Below, piece after piece: positions 32,867-40,244 of a stretch of DNA of 64,000 bases. A program made the position numbers and the translations under genes. Position 1 is the first letter of the stretch. Each line of letters begins with the position of its first letter. The notes beneath the pieces are model-generated. The model did no database searches, was not told the origin of the DNA, and saw nothing but the letters and a program-made list of their open reading frames with translations. This stretch comes from Winogradskya consettensis (GTDB taxonomy: Bacteria; Actinomycetota; Actinomycetes; Mycobacteriales; Micromonosporaceae), in assembly GCF_018332715.1 (NCBI RefSeq), contig NZ_BOQP01000008.1, positions 620,001 through 684,000 on the forward strand, given 5' to 3'.

Positions 32867-33568
32867 GTGAGTCCAAAGATTACCGTCCGCAAAACCATGT
32901 CGATCATTTCCGTGATCGCTTTGATCCTTTTCGCCTTCACCGCTTTCTTCTCCTGGCGCGCACTGGGCAGGGCTGACGACGCCCTCGCTCAGGTGAATGC
33001 CCTCGCGTCCGCCCGGGCAGCCGAGACTCCCCCGCAGGTGGCCGCCGACCCGACCGTTGCCACTACAACCACCGATCCACCGACGTCCGTAGCTTCGGAC
33101 GATCCCACCGCAGAACCGGCCGCGACGGTGCCGAGCCTCGACGCCCAGACGCAATACAAGACCCGGTACACCGGCCAGACACTGCGTATCCCGCCCAGCT
33201 GCAACAGTTCCGTCTACATCGATCTCGACGAGCCCCGGGTGCAGACGGAATCGAACGTGGCTGAACTGATCTACAACAATCCGTGCGGTGTAGGCACCGC
33301 ACAGTTCAGCCTCCGCAACGACGTGACCGCGAGCGCCGTCCCCTCCGAGGCCGTGACCCCGATCGAATGCGCCGAGCAGATCCGTACGAGCCCCCTGGGC
33401 ACCGCGGACGAGCCGATCCGCCGCGGCTCGGTCTACTGCGTCAAGACCTCGCCGAACGACGCCCAGGCCACCGGCATCACCTGGAAGATGGTCATCCTTG
33501 CCGTGACCGCGACAGCGCAGGACGGGACGGTCACGCTGAAGGCGTCAGCCTGGGACATTCCCCAGTAG
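32867..33568 (+). CDS. Membrane-anchored hypothetical protein
   Basis: A 233-residue protein starting at GTG 32867 (VSPKITVRKTMSIISVIAL) with one N-terminal membrane helix (IISVIALILFAFTAFF), a Thr/Ala/Pro/Asp linker and a C-terminal beta domain containing four Cys (SCNSSVYIDLDEPRV, NNPCGVG, PIECAEQ, VYCVKTS). The layout resembles that of the divergent neighbour at 31985-32731: membrane anchor, flexible linker, Cys-containing extracellular domain. Function unknown. A GTG at 32858 is another start. A hairpin at 33576-33600 follows. Confidence 0.65.
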   Translation: MSPKITVRKTMSIISVIALILFAFTAFFSWRALGRADDALAQVNALASARAAETPPQVAADPTVATTTTDPPTSVASDDPTAEPAATVPSLDAQTQYKTRYTGQTLRIPPSCNSSVYIDLDEPRVQTESNVAELIYNNPCGVGTAQFSLRNDVTASAVPSEAVTPIECAEQIRTSPLGTADEPIRRGSVYCVKTSPNDAQATGITWKMVILAVTATAQDGTVTLKASAWDIPQ

Positions 33569-33575
33569 AGGCCGG

Positions 33576-33600
33576 CCACGACGATCCGGGTGCGTCGTGG
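33576..33600. terminator. Hairpin between convergent genes
   Basis: CCACGACG (33576-33583) and CGTCGTGG (33593-33600) form a perfect 8-bp stem with a 9-base loop, between the stop at 33568 and the convergent stop at 33618. It could terminate both transcripts. Confidence 0.5.
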
Positions 33601-33617
33601 TGTCGCCGGACAGCCGC

Positions 33618-34220
33618 TCAGACCCACTGCACCACGTCGTCGTGCTCCAGGCGCGGCAGCCTGCCGAACCAGGGATTCTCACCGGGGTGGCCGATGTTGA
33701 CGACCAGGATCGATCGGTAGCGCCCGTCGGGGAAGAACTCGGCGTCGACGCCCGCCGGGTCGAATCCCGCCATCGGCCCGGCGGCCAGGCCGTGGGCGCG
33801 GACGGCGAGAATGAAGTAGCCGGCCTGCAGGGTGGCGTTGAAGATGGCGGTCCCGGTGCGTTTCGCGTCGTCCGCGGCGAAGACGTCCTTCAGCTCCGGC
33901 CGGAACGGCAGCACCGTCGGGATGTGCTCGTGGAACCGGGTGTCCATGGCGAGAACAGCCACCGCGGGAGCAGCCGCCGTCTTGGCCCGGTTGCCTTCGC
34001 TCATGTGCTTGAGCAGCCGGTCGCGGCCCTCGCCCGGCCGGACGTAGAGCACGCGCAGGGGCTGGGAGTTGGCCGACGTCGGCGCCCATTTGGCCAGCTC
34101 CCAGATGTCCGACAGCTCCGCGTCGGTCACCGGCGTGTCCGCGAAGGTGTTCGCGGTCCGCGCCCCGGTGAACAGCAGGTCCTTTGCCTTGGCGTCCAGA
34201 AGGTCGAGCGAGCGATCCAT
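33618..34220 (-). CDS. Nitroreductase family protein (RutE-like, malonic semialdehyde reductase type)
   Basis: A 200-residue flavoprotein (MDRSLDLLDAKAKDLLFTGA). Motifs: RTANTF (FMN phosphate), LAKWAPTSANSQPLRVLYV, NATLQAGYFILAVRAHGLAA and GPMAGFDPAGVDAEFF, and the end VVNIGHPGENPWFGRLPRLE. This is the RutE/YdfN group, which reduces malonic semialdehyde or nitro/enone compounds with NAD(P)H. No other Rut genes are present. It is divergent from a MarR gene, and the 90-bp region between the starts contains two matching palindromes, so the MarR protein probably represses it. Confidence 0.9.
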   Translation of the reverse strand: MDRSLDLLDAKAKDLLFTGARTANTFADTPVTDAELSDIWELAKWAPTSANSQPLRVLYVRPGEGRDRLLKHMSEGNRAKTAAAPAVAVLAMDTRFHEHIPTVLPFRPELKDVFAADDAKRTGTAIFNATLQAGYFILAVRAHGLAAGPMAGFDPAGVDAEFFPDGRYRSILVVNIGHPGENPWFGRLPRLEHDDVVQWV

Positions 34221-34242
34221 GTCCGGTTCCTCACGACAGCAC

Positions 34243-34295
34243 TTGGTTAACGTGTGAACCAAACGTACGACGCCACTGGTTCACACGTCAACCAA
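34243..34295. promoter_or_regulatory. Double palindromic operator between nitroreductase and MarR genes
   Basis: Two 20-bp sites, TTGGTTAACGTGTGAACCAA (34243-34262) and CTGGTTCACACGTCAACCAA (34276-34295), are each palindromic in their outer GGTT/AACC arms, and the second is the reverse complement of the first at 18 of 20 positions. Their centres are 33 bp apart, about three helical turns. On the reverse strand a -35-like TTGACG (34291-34286) and a -10-like TACGTT (34267-34262) lie across the sites, so binding should block the nitroreductase promoter. Confidence 0.75.
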
Positions 34296-34311
34296 AGGTA
34301 GAGTGACGCCC

Positions 34312-34776
34312 ATGACAGAGGTGCCGTGGCTGGACGACGAGGAACAGCGAGCCTGGCGCGCCGTGATGACGATGCAGGACGACCTGGCAGAGTTCCTCGA
34401 CCGGCAGATGCGTAACCGCGACGGGCTCTCCAAAGCCGATTACGAGGTCCTGGTCCATCTGTCCGAGGCACCCGGGGGCCGGCTCCGCTCGTTCAGGCTC
34501 GGCGAGCTGCTGCGCTGGGAGAAGAGCCGCCTCTCGCAGCACCTCGGGCGGATGGAGAACCGCGGCCTGGTGATCCGCGAACGCTCGCTCGCCGACCAGC
34601 GAGGCGCGGACGTCACCATCTCCCGCCGCGGCACCGACCTCATCACCGCCGCCGCCCCGAGGCACGTCGCCGACGTCCGCGCCGCGTTCTTCGACCATCT
34701 CACCGCGGCGGAGCTGCAGACCATCACCACCATCGCCGCCAAGGTGAAGGAAGGGCTCGCGAAGCTACAGCCCTGA
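34312..34776 (+). CDS. MarR-family transcriptional regulator
   Basis: A 154-residue winged-helix protein: LSKADYEVLVHLSEAPGGRL, SFRLGELLRWEKSRLSQHLG (recognition helix), MENRGLVIRERSLADQRGAD (wing), then dimerisation helices. The ATG at 34312 (MTEVPWLDDEEQ) follows the operator region; a GTG-like frame begins at 34303 but is less likely. MarR proteins of this type release DNA when they bind a phenolic compound or when a Cys is oxidised; no Cys is present, so a ligand is more likely. Target: itself and the divergent nitroreductase. Confidence 0.88.
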   Translation: MTEVPWLDDEEQRAWRAVMTMQDDLAEFLDRQMRNRDGLSKADYEVLVHLSEAPGGRLRSFRLGELLRWEKSRLSQHLGRMENRGLVIRERSLADQRGADVTISRRGTDLITAAAPRHVADVRAAFFDHLTAAELQTITTIAAKVKEGLAKLQP

Positions 34777-34789
34777 GCGTGGTCTCAGG
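34772..34789. terminator. Short hairpin containing both convergent stop codons
   Basis: CCTGAG (34772-34777) pairs with CTCAGG (34784-34789) around a six-base loop. The TGA of the MarR gene lies in the left arm, and the reverse-strand stop of the SnoaL gene in the right arm. Only six base pairs, so weak. Confidence 0.4.
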
Positions 34790-35141
34790 CGAGCGGGACC
34801 ACATAGGAGTCGACCCGCGCGATGAGGCCGTCGCGGAACGTGAAGAGGTCGTTGAAGCCGAACCGGAACGGGCCGTGCTCGACGGTGACACCCCGGCCCT
34901 CGCCCGTCGTGACGACGACGGGGCCGTCCTCGTAGACACGCTGGACGTCGAGGTCGGGGCTGCCGGTGAAGGCCGGGTTCTCGATCTCGCCGTCGAAGTC
35001 CGCCTTACCTCGCGTGGTCCGGTGGCCATGGATGACCCATTCCACGTCATCGGTCAGCGTCGCGAGGATGCGAGGGTGGTCACTCGCCCGGAAGCCGGCG
35101 AAGTACTGGTCGACGAGTTCGCGCTGCGTCGGTGCGGTCAT
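34785..35141 (-). CDS. SnoaL-like / NTF2-fold protein
   Basis: A 118-residue protein with the SnoaL-like pattern: LVDQYFAGFRASDHPRILAT, LTDDVEWVIHGHRTTRGK, then DLFTFRDGLIARVDSYVVPL. The cone-shaped fold binds small hydrophobic molecules and includes isomerases and hydrolases. Its ATG overlaps the stop of the SRPBCC gene by 4 bp (ATGA type), making it the third gene of the arsR-SRPBCC-SnoaL operon. Substrate unknown. Confidence 0.85.
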   Translation of the reverse strand: MTAPTQRELVDQYFAGFRASDHPRILATLTDDVEWVIHGHRTTRGKADFDGEIENPAFTGSPDLDVQRVYEDGPVVVTTGEGRGVTVEHGPFRFGFNDLFTFRDGLIARVDSYVVPLA

Positions 35142-35590
35142 GGTGTGCTCCTGTCGAGCTGCAGGTAGATGCCGAGGGCGTCGAGGATCGAGCCGAGCCC
35201 GGTGGCCGCCCGGGCCGTGCGGAGCTCGGGGGGAAGCCGGCGCTGGTGCACCGTCAGATGGGTGCCGTCACCGGAGCTCCGGACCGTGACGGTGGTCCGC
35301 AGACCGGTGACGGGCTCGTCGAACACCAGCTCGTGCGGCGCGGTGACGCTCACGTAGACGAACGTGAGCCGACGGGTGGCGCCGTCCGGCGCGCGGGTGT
35401 CGAGGGCGAACTCACCGCCGGGGCGAAGATCGAGGGTCACGGATCCCGGGGGAACCGTGGCGTGCGCGCCGCCCCAGAAGCTCGCGATGCTCACCGGCGA
35501 GGTGAAGGCGGCCCAGACCCGTCCGGGGTCGGCGGCGTAGTGCCGCTCGGCGATCAGCTCGTCGCCGCGCAGCTCCGCGGCCCCGCTCAC
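35138..35590 (-). CDS. SRPBCC (AHSA1-type) domain protein
   Basis: A 150-residue protein: IAERHYAADPGRVWAAFTSP, ASFWGGAHATVPPGSVTLDL, RPGGEFALDT and GLGSILDALGIYLQL. This is the helix-grip fold of the activator-of-Hsp90 type; bacterial members bind lipids or other hydrophobic ligands. It overlaps its neighbours by 4 bp on each side (35587-35590 and 35138-35141), so the three genes are translated as a unit. It is the second ArsR/SRPBCC pair in the window, not closely similar to the one at 18.5 kb. Confidence 0.88.
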   Translation of the reverse strand: MSGAAELRGDELIAERHYAADPGRVWAAFTSPVSIASFWGGAHATVPPGSVTLDLRPGGEFALDTRAPDGATRRLTFVYVSVTAPHELVFDEPVTGLRTTVTVRSSGDGTHLTVHQRRLPPELRTARAATGLGSILDALGIYLQLDRSTP

Positions 35591-35979
35591 GGCGCCTCCT
35601 CGGACTCGGCCTCCAGGGGGAAGCCGGCGCCGGGCTCGGGCTCAGCCGCCAGCGGGAAGCCGGCGCCGGGCTCGGTGAGGTGCTTGCCGAGGGCGTCGAG
35701 GCGGTCGTCCCAGGCGCGGCGCTGCTCGTCGACCCACGTGCCGATCAGGGCGAGCTGATCGGCACGGAGCCGGCAGGGGCGGCGGGTCCCTTCGCGGCGC
35801 TGCTCGACGAGACCGCATCGCCGCAGGACGCCGACGTGGTGGGAGATCGCCTGCGGGGTCAGGTCGAACGGCCCGGCGAGCTCCCCCACCGTCGCGTCCC
35901 CGTGCGCGAGCCTGGTGACCAGGGCCCGGCGCACGGGGTCACCGAGGGCGGCGAAGGCCATATCGAGATCGGGTGGCAT
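35587..35979 (-). CDS. ArsR-family repressor with duplicated C-terminal tail
   Basis: A 130-residue regulator: DMAFAALGDPVRRALVTRLA, TVGELAGPFDLTPQAISHHV (helix-turn-helix), RRCGLVEQRREGTRRPCRLR (wing). The C-terminus carries a short duplication, EPGAGFPLAAEPEPGAGFPL, that is not part of the fold and reflects a DNA repeat of about 33 bp. The start ATG 35979 lies 14 bp from a long palindrome, its probable operator. It heads the operon with the SRPBCC and SnoaL genes. Confidence 0.88.
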   Translation of the reverse strand: MPPDLDMAFAALGDPVRRALVTRLAHGDATVGELAGPFDLTPQAISHHVGVLRRCGLVEQRREGTRRPCRLRADQLALIGTWVDEQRRAWDDRLDALGKHLTEPGAGFPLAAEPEPGAGFPLEAESEEAP

Positions 35980-35992
35980 GACACCACCCTAA

Positions 35993-36026
35993 CGCAAACG
36001 TACGCTTGCACAAGCGTGTGTTTGCG
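35993..36026. promoter_or_regulatory. 34-bp palindromic ArsR operator
   Basis: The element reads the same on both strands at 28 of 34 positions: CGCAAAC (35993-35999), ACGCTTG (36002-36008), CAAGCGT (36011-36017) and GTTTGCG (36020-36026), interrupted by three 2-bp mismatches. It lies just upstream of the arsR start on the reverse strand, where a -10-like TTAGGGT follows, and just before the stop of the next gene. Its symmetry and position fit two adjacent half-site pairs for an ArsR dimer. Confidence 0.75.
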
Positions 36027-36032
36027 AATACT

Positions 36033-37418
36033 TCAGGACGTGCAGGTCAGGGTGCCGGCGCGCAGGGCGTGGCCGGCGTCGTTGGTGTCGTCGGACCAGA
36101 GGACCGGCTTGAGGCCGCCGGTGCAGGCCGACTGGGGTGCGATGGCGAAGCCCTCGTTGTTGTAGTTGGGCATGCCGGAGGGGCGGTCGGCGGTGCGGGT
36201 GACGGCGAACGTGCCCTGGACGTTGAGGTCGAGCGTCGCGGTGCGGCCCTGGCAGGTGTCGTCGCAGGCGGCCCACAGGTGACCGGTGGCCGGCTCGAAC
36301 TCCAGGTCCATGACGGCGGGGAAGCCACTGCTGAACGTGGCGACGCGGGTGTAGGCGCTGCCGCTCTGGGTGAGGGCGTACGCGTACACCATGCCGTTGT
36401 TCTCGACCCCCGCGAAGAACAACCCGCTCCCGTGCCCGGGGTAGCTCGCCGGGGCGTACGCGGCGCCGGTGTGCTCGTCGCGGAAGCCGTGCGCGGTCAG
36501 GAACGTGTCCGGGATCCAGGAGACGGCTTCGGGCCCGGCGTTGGCGGGCAGGCCGGGAAGATCGGCGGTGAGGTTCCACTCGGCGGCCGCGTTCAGCGTC
36601 GCCGCCGTGGACGTGGTGTCGAAACGCAGGATCTTCGGTGCACTGGACGAGCCGTTGTTGTCGCGTTCGGTGATGACGAAGGTGCCGTCGGGCGTGACGA
36701 CCACCCCTTCGGCGTCGGGGTCGCCGCTGCCGCCGGCGAAGCGCAGGGTCTTGCCGGACGCCCAGCCCCCGGCCGGGTCCGGGCGCCACGTCGCGCCGTT
36801 GGGCACCAGGCGGTACAGCGTGCCGGGTCCGTTGCGCACGGCCCACAGCACGGTCGCGCTCTCGTAGGACAGTCCGCTGAGGTTGGTGCCGAAGACGTTC
36901 GACCCGTCCGCGACGGTGACAGCGGTGCCACCCGGCCAGGTGGCGCTCGACGGGCTGCTACACGCGTTCGCGGCACCCCTGGTCGCGGCGACGGTGGTCG
37001 TGAACGCGCCGGTTCCGTCGGCGCACCGTCCGTACGTGGTGGTGGCGTGGCTGGTCCAGGCGTAGGAGTCCACGAGCGTCGAGCCGTCCGCGGCGTACAA
37101 CCGTGCGGAATCCGCGCTGCCCAGCCCGTACGCCGATTCGACGTCCAGTGCCAGGAACGCACCCGGTCCCAGCGACGTCCCGGAAGCAATCTTGTACGAG
37201 TGGGAGTTGTCGTCGTCCTTGACGATCCACTTCGACACGTCGACCGCGACGGTCCCCGTGTTGACGAGCTCGACCCAGTCCCCGGGGCTGCCCCCGCTCG
37301 ACTCGACCTCGTTGATCCGGACCGTGGACGTGTCCTGCGCCGAGGCGGGCGCGCACGCCAGCCCGAGGCCGAGCACAGCAAGGGCAGCAACGACAGAGGC
37401 ATTTCTACGCGTACGCAA
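36033..37418 (-). CDS. Secreted lamin-tail-domain protein with propeller-like C-terminal domain
   Basis: A 461-residue exported protein. A TTG at 37418 is chosen because AAGGA lies about 10 bp upstream and a signal peptide follows at once (SVVAALAVLGLGLACAPASA). Residues 28-135 form a lamin-tail domain: STVRINEVESSGGSPGDWVE, LVNTGTVAVDVSKWIVKDD, GAFLALDV. The rest (FGTNLSGLSYESATVLWAVR, GVVVTPDGTFVITERDNNG, VMDLEFEPATGHLWAACDD) resembles the esterase-like phytase/SdiA-type beta propeller. LTD domains in bacteria often tether hydrolases to surfaces or mediate binding. A frame extending to GTG 37478 exists. It is monocistronic, ending at the ArsR operator. Confidence 0.82.
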   Translation of the reverse strand: MRTRRNASVVAALAVLGLGLACAPASAQDTSTVRINEVESSGGSPGDWVELVNTGTVAVDVSKWIVKDDDNSHSYKIASGTSLGPGAFLALDVESAYGLGSADSARLYAADGSTLVDSYAWTSHATTTYGRCADGTGAFTTTVAATRGAANACSSPSSATWPGGTAVTVADGSNVFGTNLSGLSYESATVLWAVRNGPGTLYRLVPNGATWRPDPAGGWASGKTLRFAGGSGDPDAEGVVVTPDGTFVITERDNNGSSSAPKILRFDTTSTAATLNAAAEWNLTADLPGLPANAGPEAVSWIPDTFLTAHGFRDEHTGAAYAPASYPGHGSGLFFAGVENNGMVYAYALTQSGSAYTRVATFSSGFPAVMDLEFEPATGHLWAACDDTCQGRTATLDLNVQGTFAVTRTADRPSGMPNYNNEGFAIAPQSACTGGLKPVLWSDDTNDAGHALRAGTLTCTS

Positions 37419-37683
37419 TGTGGCCGGTCCTTCGTCCAGAGGGTCTCTCTGCGAAGCGTCAGCCACCCGGGCAGCCACGAATTGAACACCTCACCAACGG
37501 CGCGGTAACTCACCGCCGTGACTGGGGAGCGGAGCGTCAAGCCGCCAGCGAACCCAGTGGGTGCAGGCGGGACGGGCCGGGCGGGCATTCCAGGACGCGC
37601 AGCGCGCCGCCGGGGTGATCGCGGCTTAGTACGCTCAGCCTCCACATCGCCGCCGCGTCGGCGAGCGGCCCGCCGGAGATCTG

Positions 37684-40014
37684 CTAGAGCAGGGTCTCGA
37701 TCGCGCCGAGGATCTCGGCGTCCGCGCCGAGGGAGGTGGGGACGACGGTCAGGCCGGCGGTGGCGCTCGGGGAGCAGTGCCGCAGCAGGGCCTCGCGGAC
37801 GCCGTCCACCACGAACGGGCCGGCCGTGGCGAAGCCGCCGCCGACGACGACCACCGCCGGGTTGAGCACGTTGCAGACCGAGGCCACCGAGCGGCCGATC
37901 AGGCGGCCGGCGTCGGCGAGGGCGCGCTGGACCGGGCGGTGGTCGGCCGCGGCGAGGGCGAGCAGATCGGCTTCCGTCGGGCGGGTGGTGGCGGCGCCGT
38001 TGTCGAGCAGCGCGGCGAAGTAGGCCGGGGACAGATAGACCGAGAGGCATCCTCGGCTGCCGCAGACGCAGAAGGGGCCGACCTCGCGGACATTGAGATG
38101 ACCGACCTCGCCCGCGTAGCCGATCGCGCCGCGGTGCATGCGGCCGCCGGCGATGATGCCGGCTCCCGTGTACTGGTCGGCGCGCAGGTAGAGGAGGTCG
38201 CGGGCACCTTTCGCGGCGCCGTGGCGGGTTTCGGCCAGTGCGGCGAGGTCGGCGTTGTTCTCGACGGTGACGGGTACGCCGAGCACGGCCGTGATCTCGT
38301 CGCCCGGGTTGAAGCCCGCGAACATGGGGAGCACGCCGCGCGCGCCGAAGCGGCCGGTCGTGGGGTCGACGGGCGACGGGACGCTCACCGCCGCCGCCCG
38401 TAACTCCGACAGGTCATGACCGTGGCGCAGCAGCAGGTCACGGCCGAATTCGGCGGCGCGGCGCAGGTGGGTGGCGCCGGACAGTCCGATGGGTACGGCG
38501 TCCGTGTCGTCATGGCGTACGGTGCCGGCGCCGTCCGTGACGACCGCCCGGATGCCGGAAGCGGTCAGCGCGAGTCCCATCAGCAGTCCGGGTGGCGCGG
38601 CGATCCGGAAGTGGGGCGACGGACGGCCGGCGCGGCGTTCCCCGACCGGCGCGGTGGTCTCGACGATGCCGTCGTGGTCGAGCTCGGCGAGCAGTTCGAT
38701 CACCGCCGCGCGGGGCAGCCGGGTGAGCTTGACGATGTCACTGCGTTCGACCGTTCCCCGCGCACGCAACAGATCCGTGATCATGCGTCGCCGGACAGCG
38801 CGCTCCCGCACGGTGGGGGACGCGCCATCGGGGGCAGCGTCGAAAACGCGGCTGCCGCGGGCGGCAGGGGTGGCGTCGACCGCCGCGGAGACGGCGCCGA
38901 GGATCGGGGCGCGGCCGTCGAGAGCGCTGGCCCGGACCACCGTGGTGTCGGCGACCTCCGGCTGGGCGTAGCGGCGCAGCGACTCCCGGACGCCCTGGAT
39001 GATGGTGCCCTCGGGTTCGATCAGCGGGCCGTCCAGCACCACCAGCGACGGGTTGATCGTGTTGGCGAGGTCGGCGACCACCCGGCCGATCATGCGCCCG
39101 GCGTCGGCGAGGACCCGCTCGGCGGTGGCGTCGTGCCGGGCGATCTCCGTGACCCGCTCCGCGGTGAGGTTCTCGCCGTACGTCACGGCCAGCATCGCGA
39201 GGATCTCGCGGGGTGAGGCGATCGTCTCGAGGCAGCCCCGGTTGCCGCAGCGGCACAGCGCGCCGGTCTCGTCGACCTGGACGTGGCCGATCTCGCCGGC
39301 GGCACCGGTCGCGCCGTGGTGCACGTGCCCGTCGAGCAGCAGCCCACAGCCGATGCCGGTGGAGATGCGCAGGTAACAGACGTTGCGATGGCCGCCGGCC
39401 GCGCCGTGGGCGACCTCGCCGATCAGGCTCAGGTCGGCGTCGTTGCGCACGGTGACGCGGTGCCCGAGGCGTTGCTGCAGCTCGGTAGCGGGGACCACGC
39501 CGCCCCAGCCGGGCAGGACGCTGCTCGCGACGATCGCGCCGGTCGAGGTGCCGATGGGTGCCGAGAAGCCGACGACCGTGGACCAGATGCGGCCCCGTTC
39601 GGTGCCCGCCTCCGCGACGCAGTCCCGGATCAGGGCGGCGACCGCGTCGAGGGAGCCGGTGACGTCGGAGGTGTCGAGGTCACGGTCGTGCTCCACGAGG
39701 ATCGCGCCGGTCAGGTCGGCGACTGCCACCCGTACGCCGGGACCGCCGACCACCGCACCCACGACGCAGCCGGCGGCGGGCCCCAGGGTGAGCATCCGGG
39801 CGGGCCGCCCCGGACCCGCCGCGACGGTCGCCGCGCCCTCCGCGAGCAGCCCGGCGGTGAGGAGCTCCGCGACCATGCCGTTGACGGTGACCCGGGCCAT
39901 GCCGGTGCGCCGGACGAGCTCGGCGCGGCTCAGCTCCCCCGCCCCGCGGACGATGGAGAGCAGGTAGTCGCGGCTCACGACGTGCACACGCCGGCCGCCC
40001 GGGCGGGGCGTCAT
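37684..40014 (-). CDS. Double ROK-family repressor (two complete NagC/XylR-type units fused)
   Basis: A 776-residue protein with two full ROK repressors in tandem. Unit 1: winged helix at 12-65 (LSRADELVRRTG-like: AGELSRAELVRRTGMARVTV), ROK domain 75-380 with zinc motif CRCGNRGCLE at 251-260. Unit 2: winged helix near 400-465 (VERSDIVKLTRLPRAAVIEL), ROK domain 475-776 with CVCGSRGCLS at about 647-656. The kinase-type acidic position is RNDAD in unit 1 but ENNAD in unit 2. Single ROK repressors are about 400 residues and bind DNA as dimers; this chain could fold as an intramolecular dimer. It is divergent from an MFS transporter and a GH3 glycosidase, so it probably controls uptake and hydrolysis of a glycoside. 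Confidence 0.9.
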   Translation of the reverse strand: MTPRPGGRRVHVVSRDYLLSIVRGAGELSRAELVRRTGMARVTVNGMVAELLTAGLLAEGAATVAAGPGRPARMLTLGPAAGCVVGAVVGGPGVRVAVADLTGAILVEHDRDLDTSDVTGSLDAVAALIRDCVAEAGTERGRIWSTVVGFSAPIGTSTGAIVASSVLPGWGGVVPATELQQRLGHRVTVRNDADLSLIGEVAHGAAGGHRNVCYLRISTGIGCGLLLDGHVHHGATGAAGEIGHVQVDETGALCRCGNRGCLETIASPREILAMLAVTYGENLTAERVTEIARHDATAERVLADAGRMIGRVVADLANTINPSLVVLDGPLIEPEGTIIQGVRESLRRYAQPEVADTTVVRASALDGRAPILGAVSAAVDATPAARGSRVFDAAPDGASPTVRERAVRRRMITDLLRARGTVERSDIVKLTRLPRAAVIELLAELDHDGIVETTAPVGERRAGRPSPHFRIAAPPGLLMGLALTASGIRAVVTDGAGTVRHDDTDAVPIGLSGATHLRRAAEFGRDLLLRHGHDLSELRAAAVSVPSPVDPTTGRFGARGVLPMFAGFNPGDEITAVLGVPVTVENNADLAALAETRHGAAKGARDLLYLRADQYTGAGIIAGGRMHRGAIGYAGEVGHLNVREVGPFCVCGSRGCLSVYLSPAYFAALLDNGAATTRPTEADLLALAAADHRPVQRALADAGRLIGRSVASVCNVLNPAVVVVGGGFATAGPFVVDGVREALLRHCSPSATAGLTVVPTSLGADAEILGAIETLL

Positions 40015-40037
40015 GGCTCCACCCTACGCCTGGGTTA

Positions 40038-40173
40038 TTGACGTAAACAGACTTAATCCTGCTGGCATGTAACGCGCAAACCACCCAGGAAGCAGGAAAA
40101 GGAGGCTCGGATACGAAACGCATAGCTAATTCAAAGGAAACTCAGCCGTCATTTGGGCTTGGTTTAGCGTCAA
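40038..40173. promoter_or_regulatory. Divergent regulatory region of the ROK / MFS-GH3 locus
   Basis: The 230-bp gap between the divergent starts (40014 and 40245) is less GC-rich than its surroundings. It carries an inverted pair, TTGACGTAAAC (40038-40048) and GTTTAGCGTCAA (40162-40173), each of which looks like a -35 plus an A/T-rich extension and points toward one of the two genes. These are candidate operators for the double ROK protein; no clear -10 was assigned. Confidence 0.45.
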
Positions 40174-40244
40174 TCCGATCGATAACTTCGAGGGACGAGG
40201 TCGCCGGTGGGAGGCGTCCCGTCCACGTCACATCGAGGTGCGCC

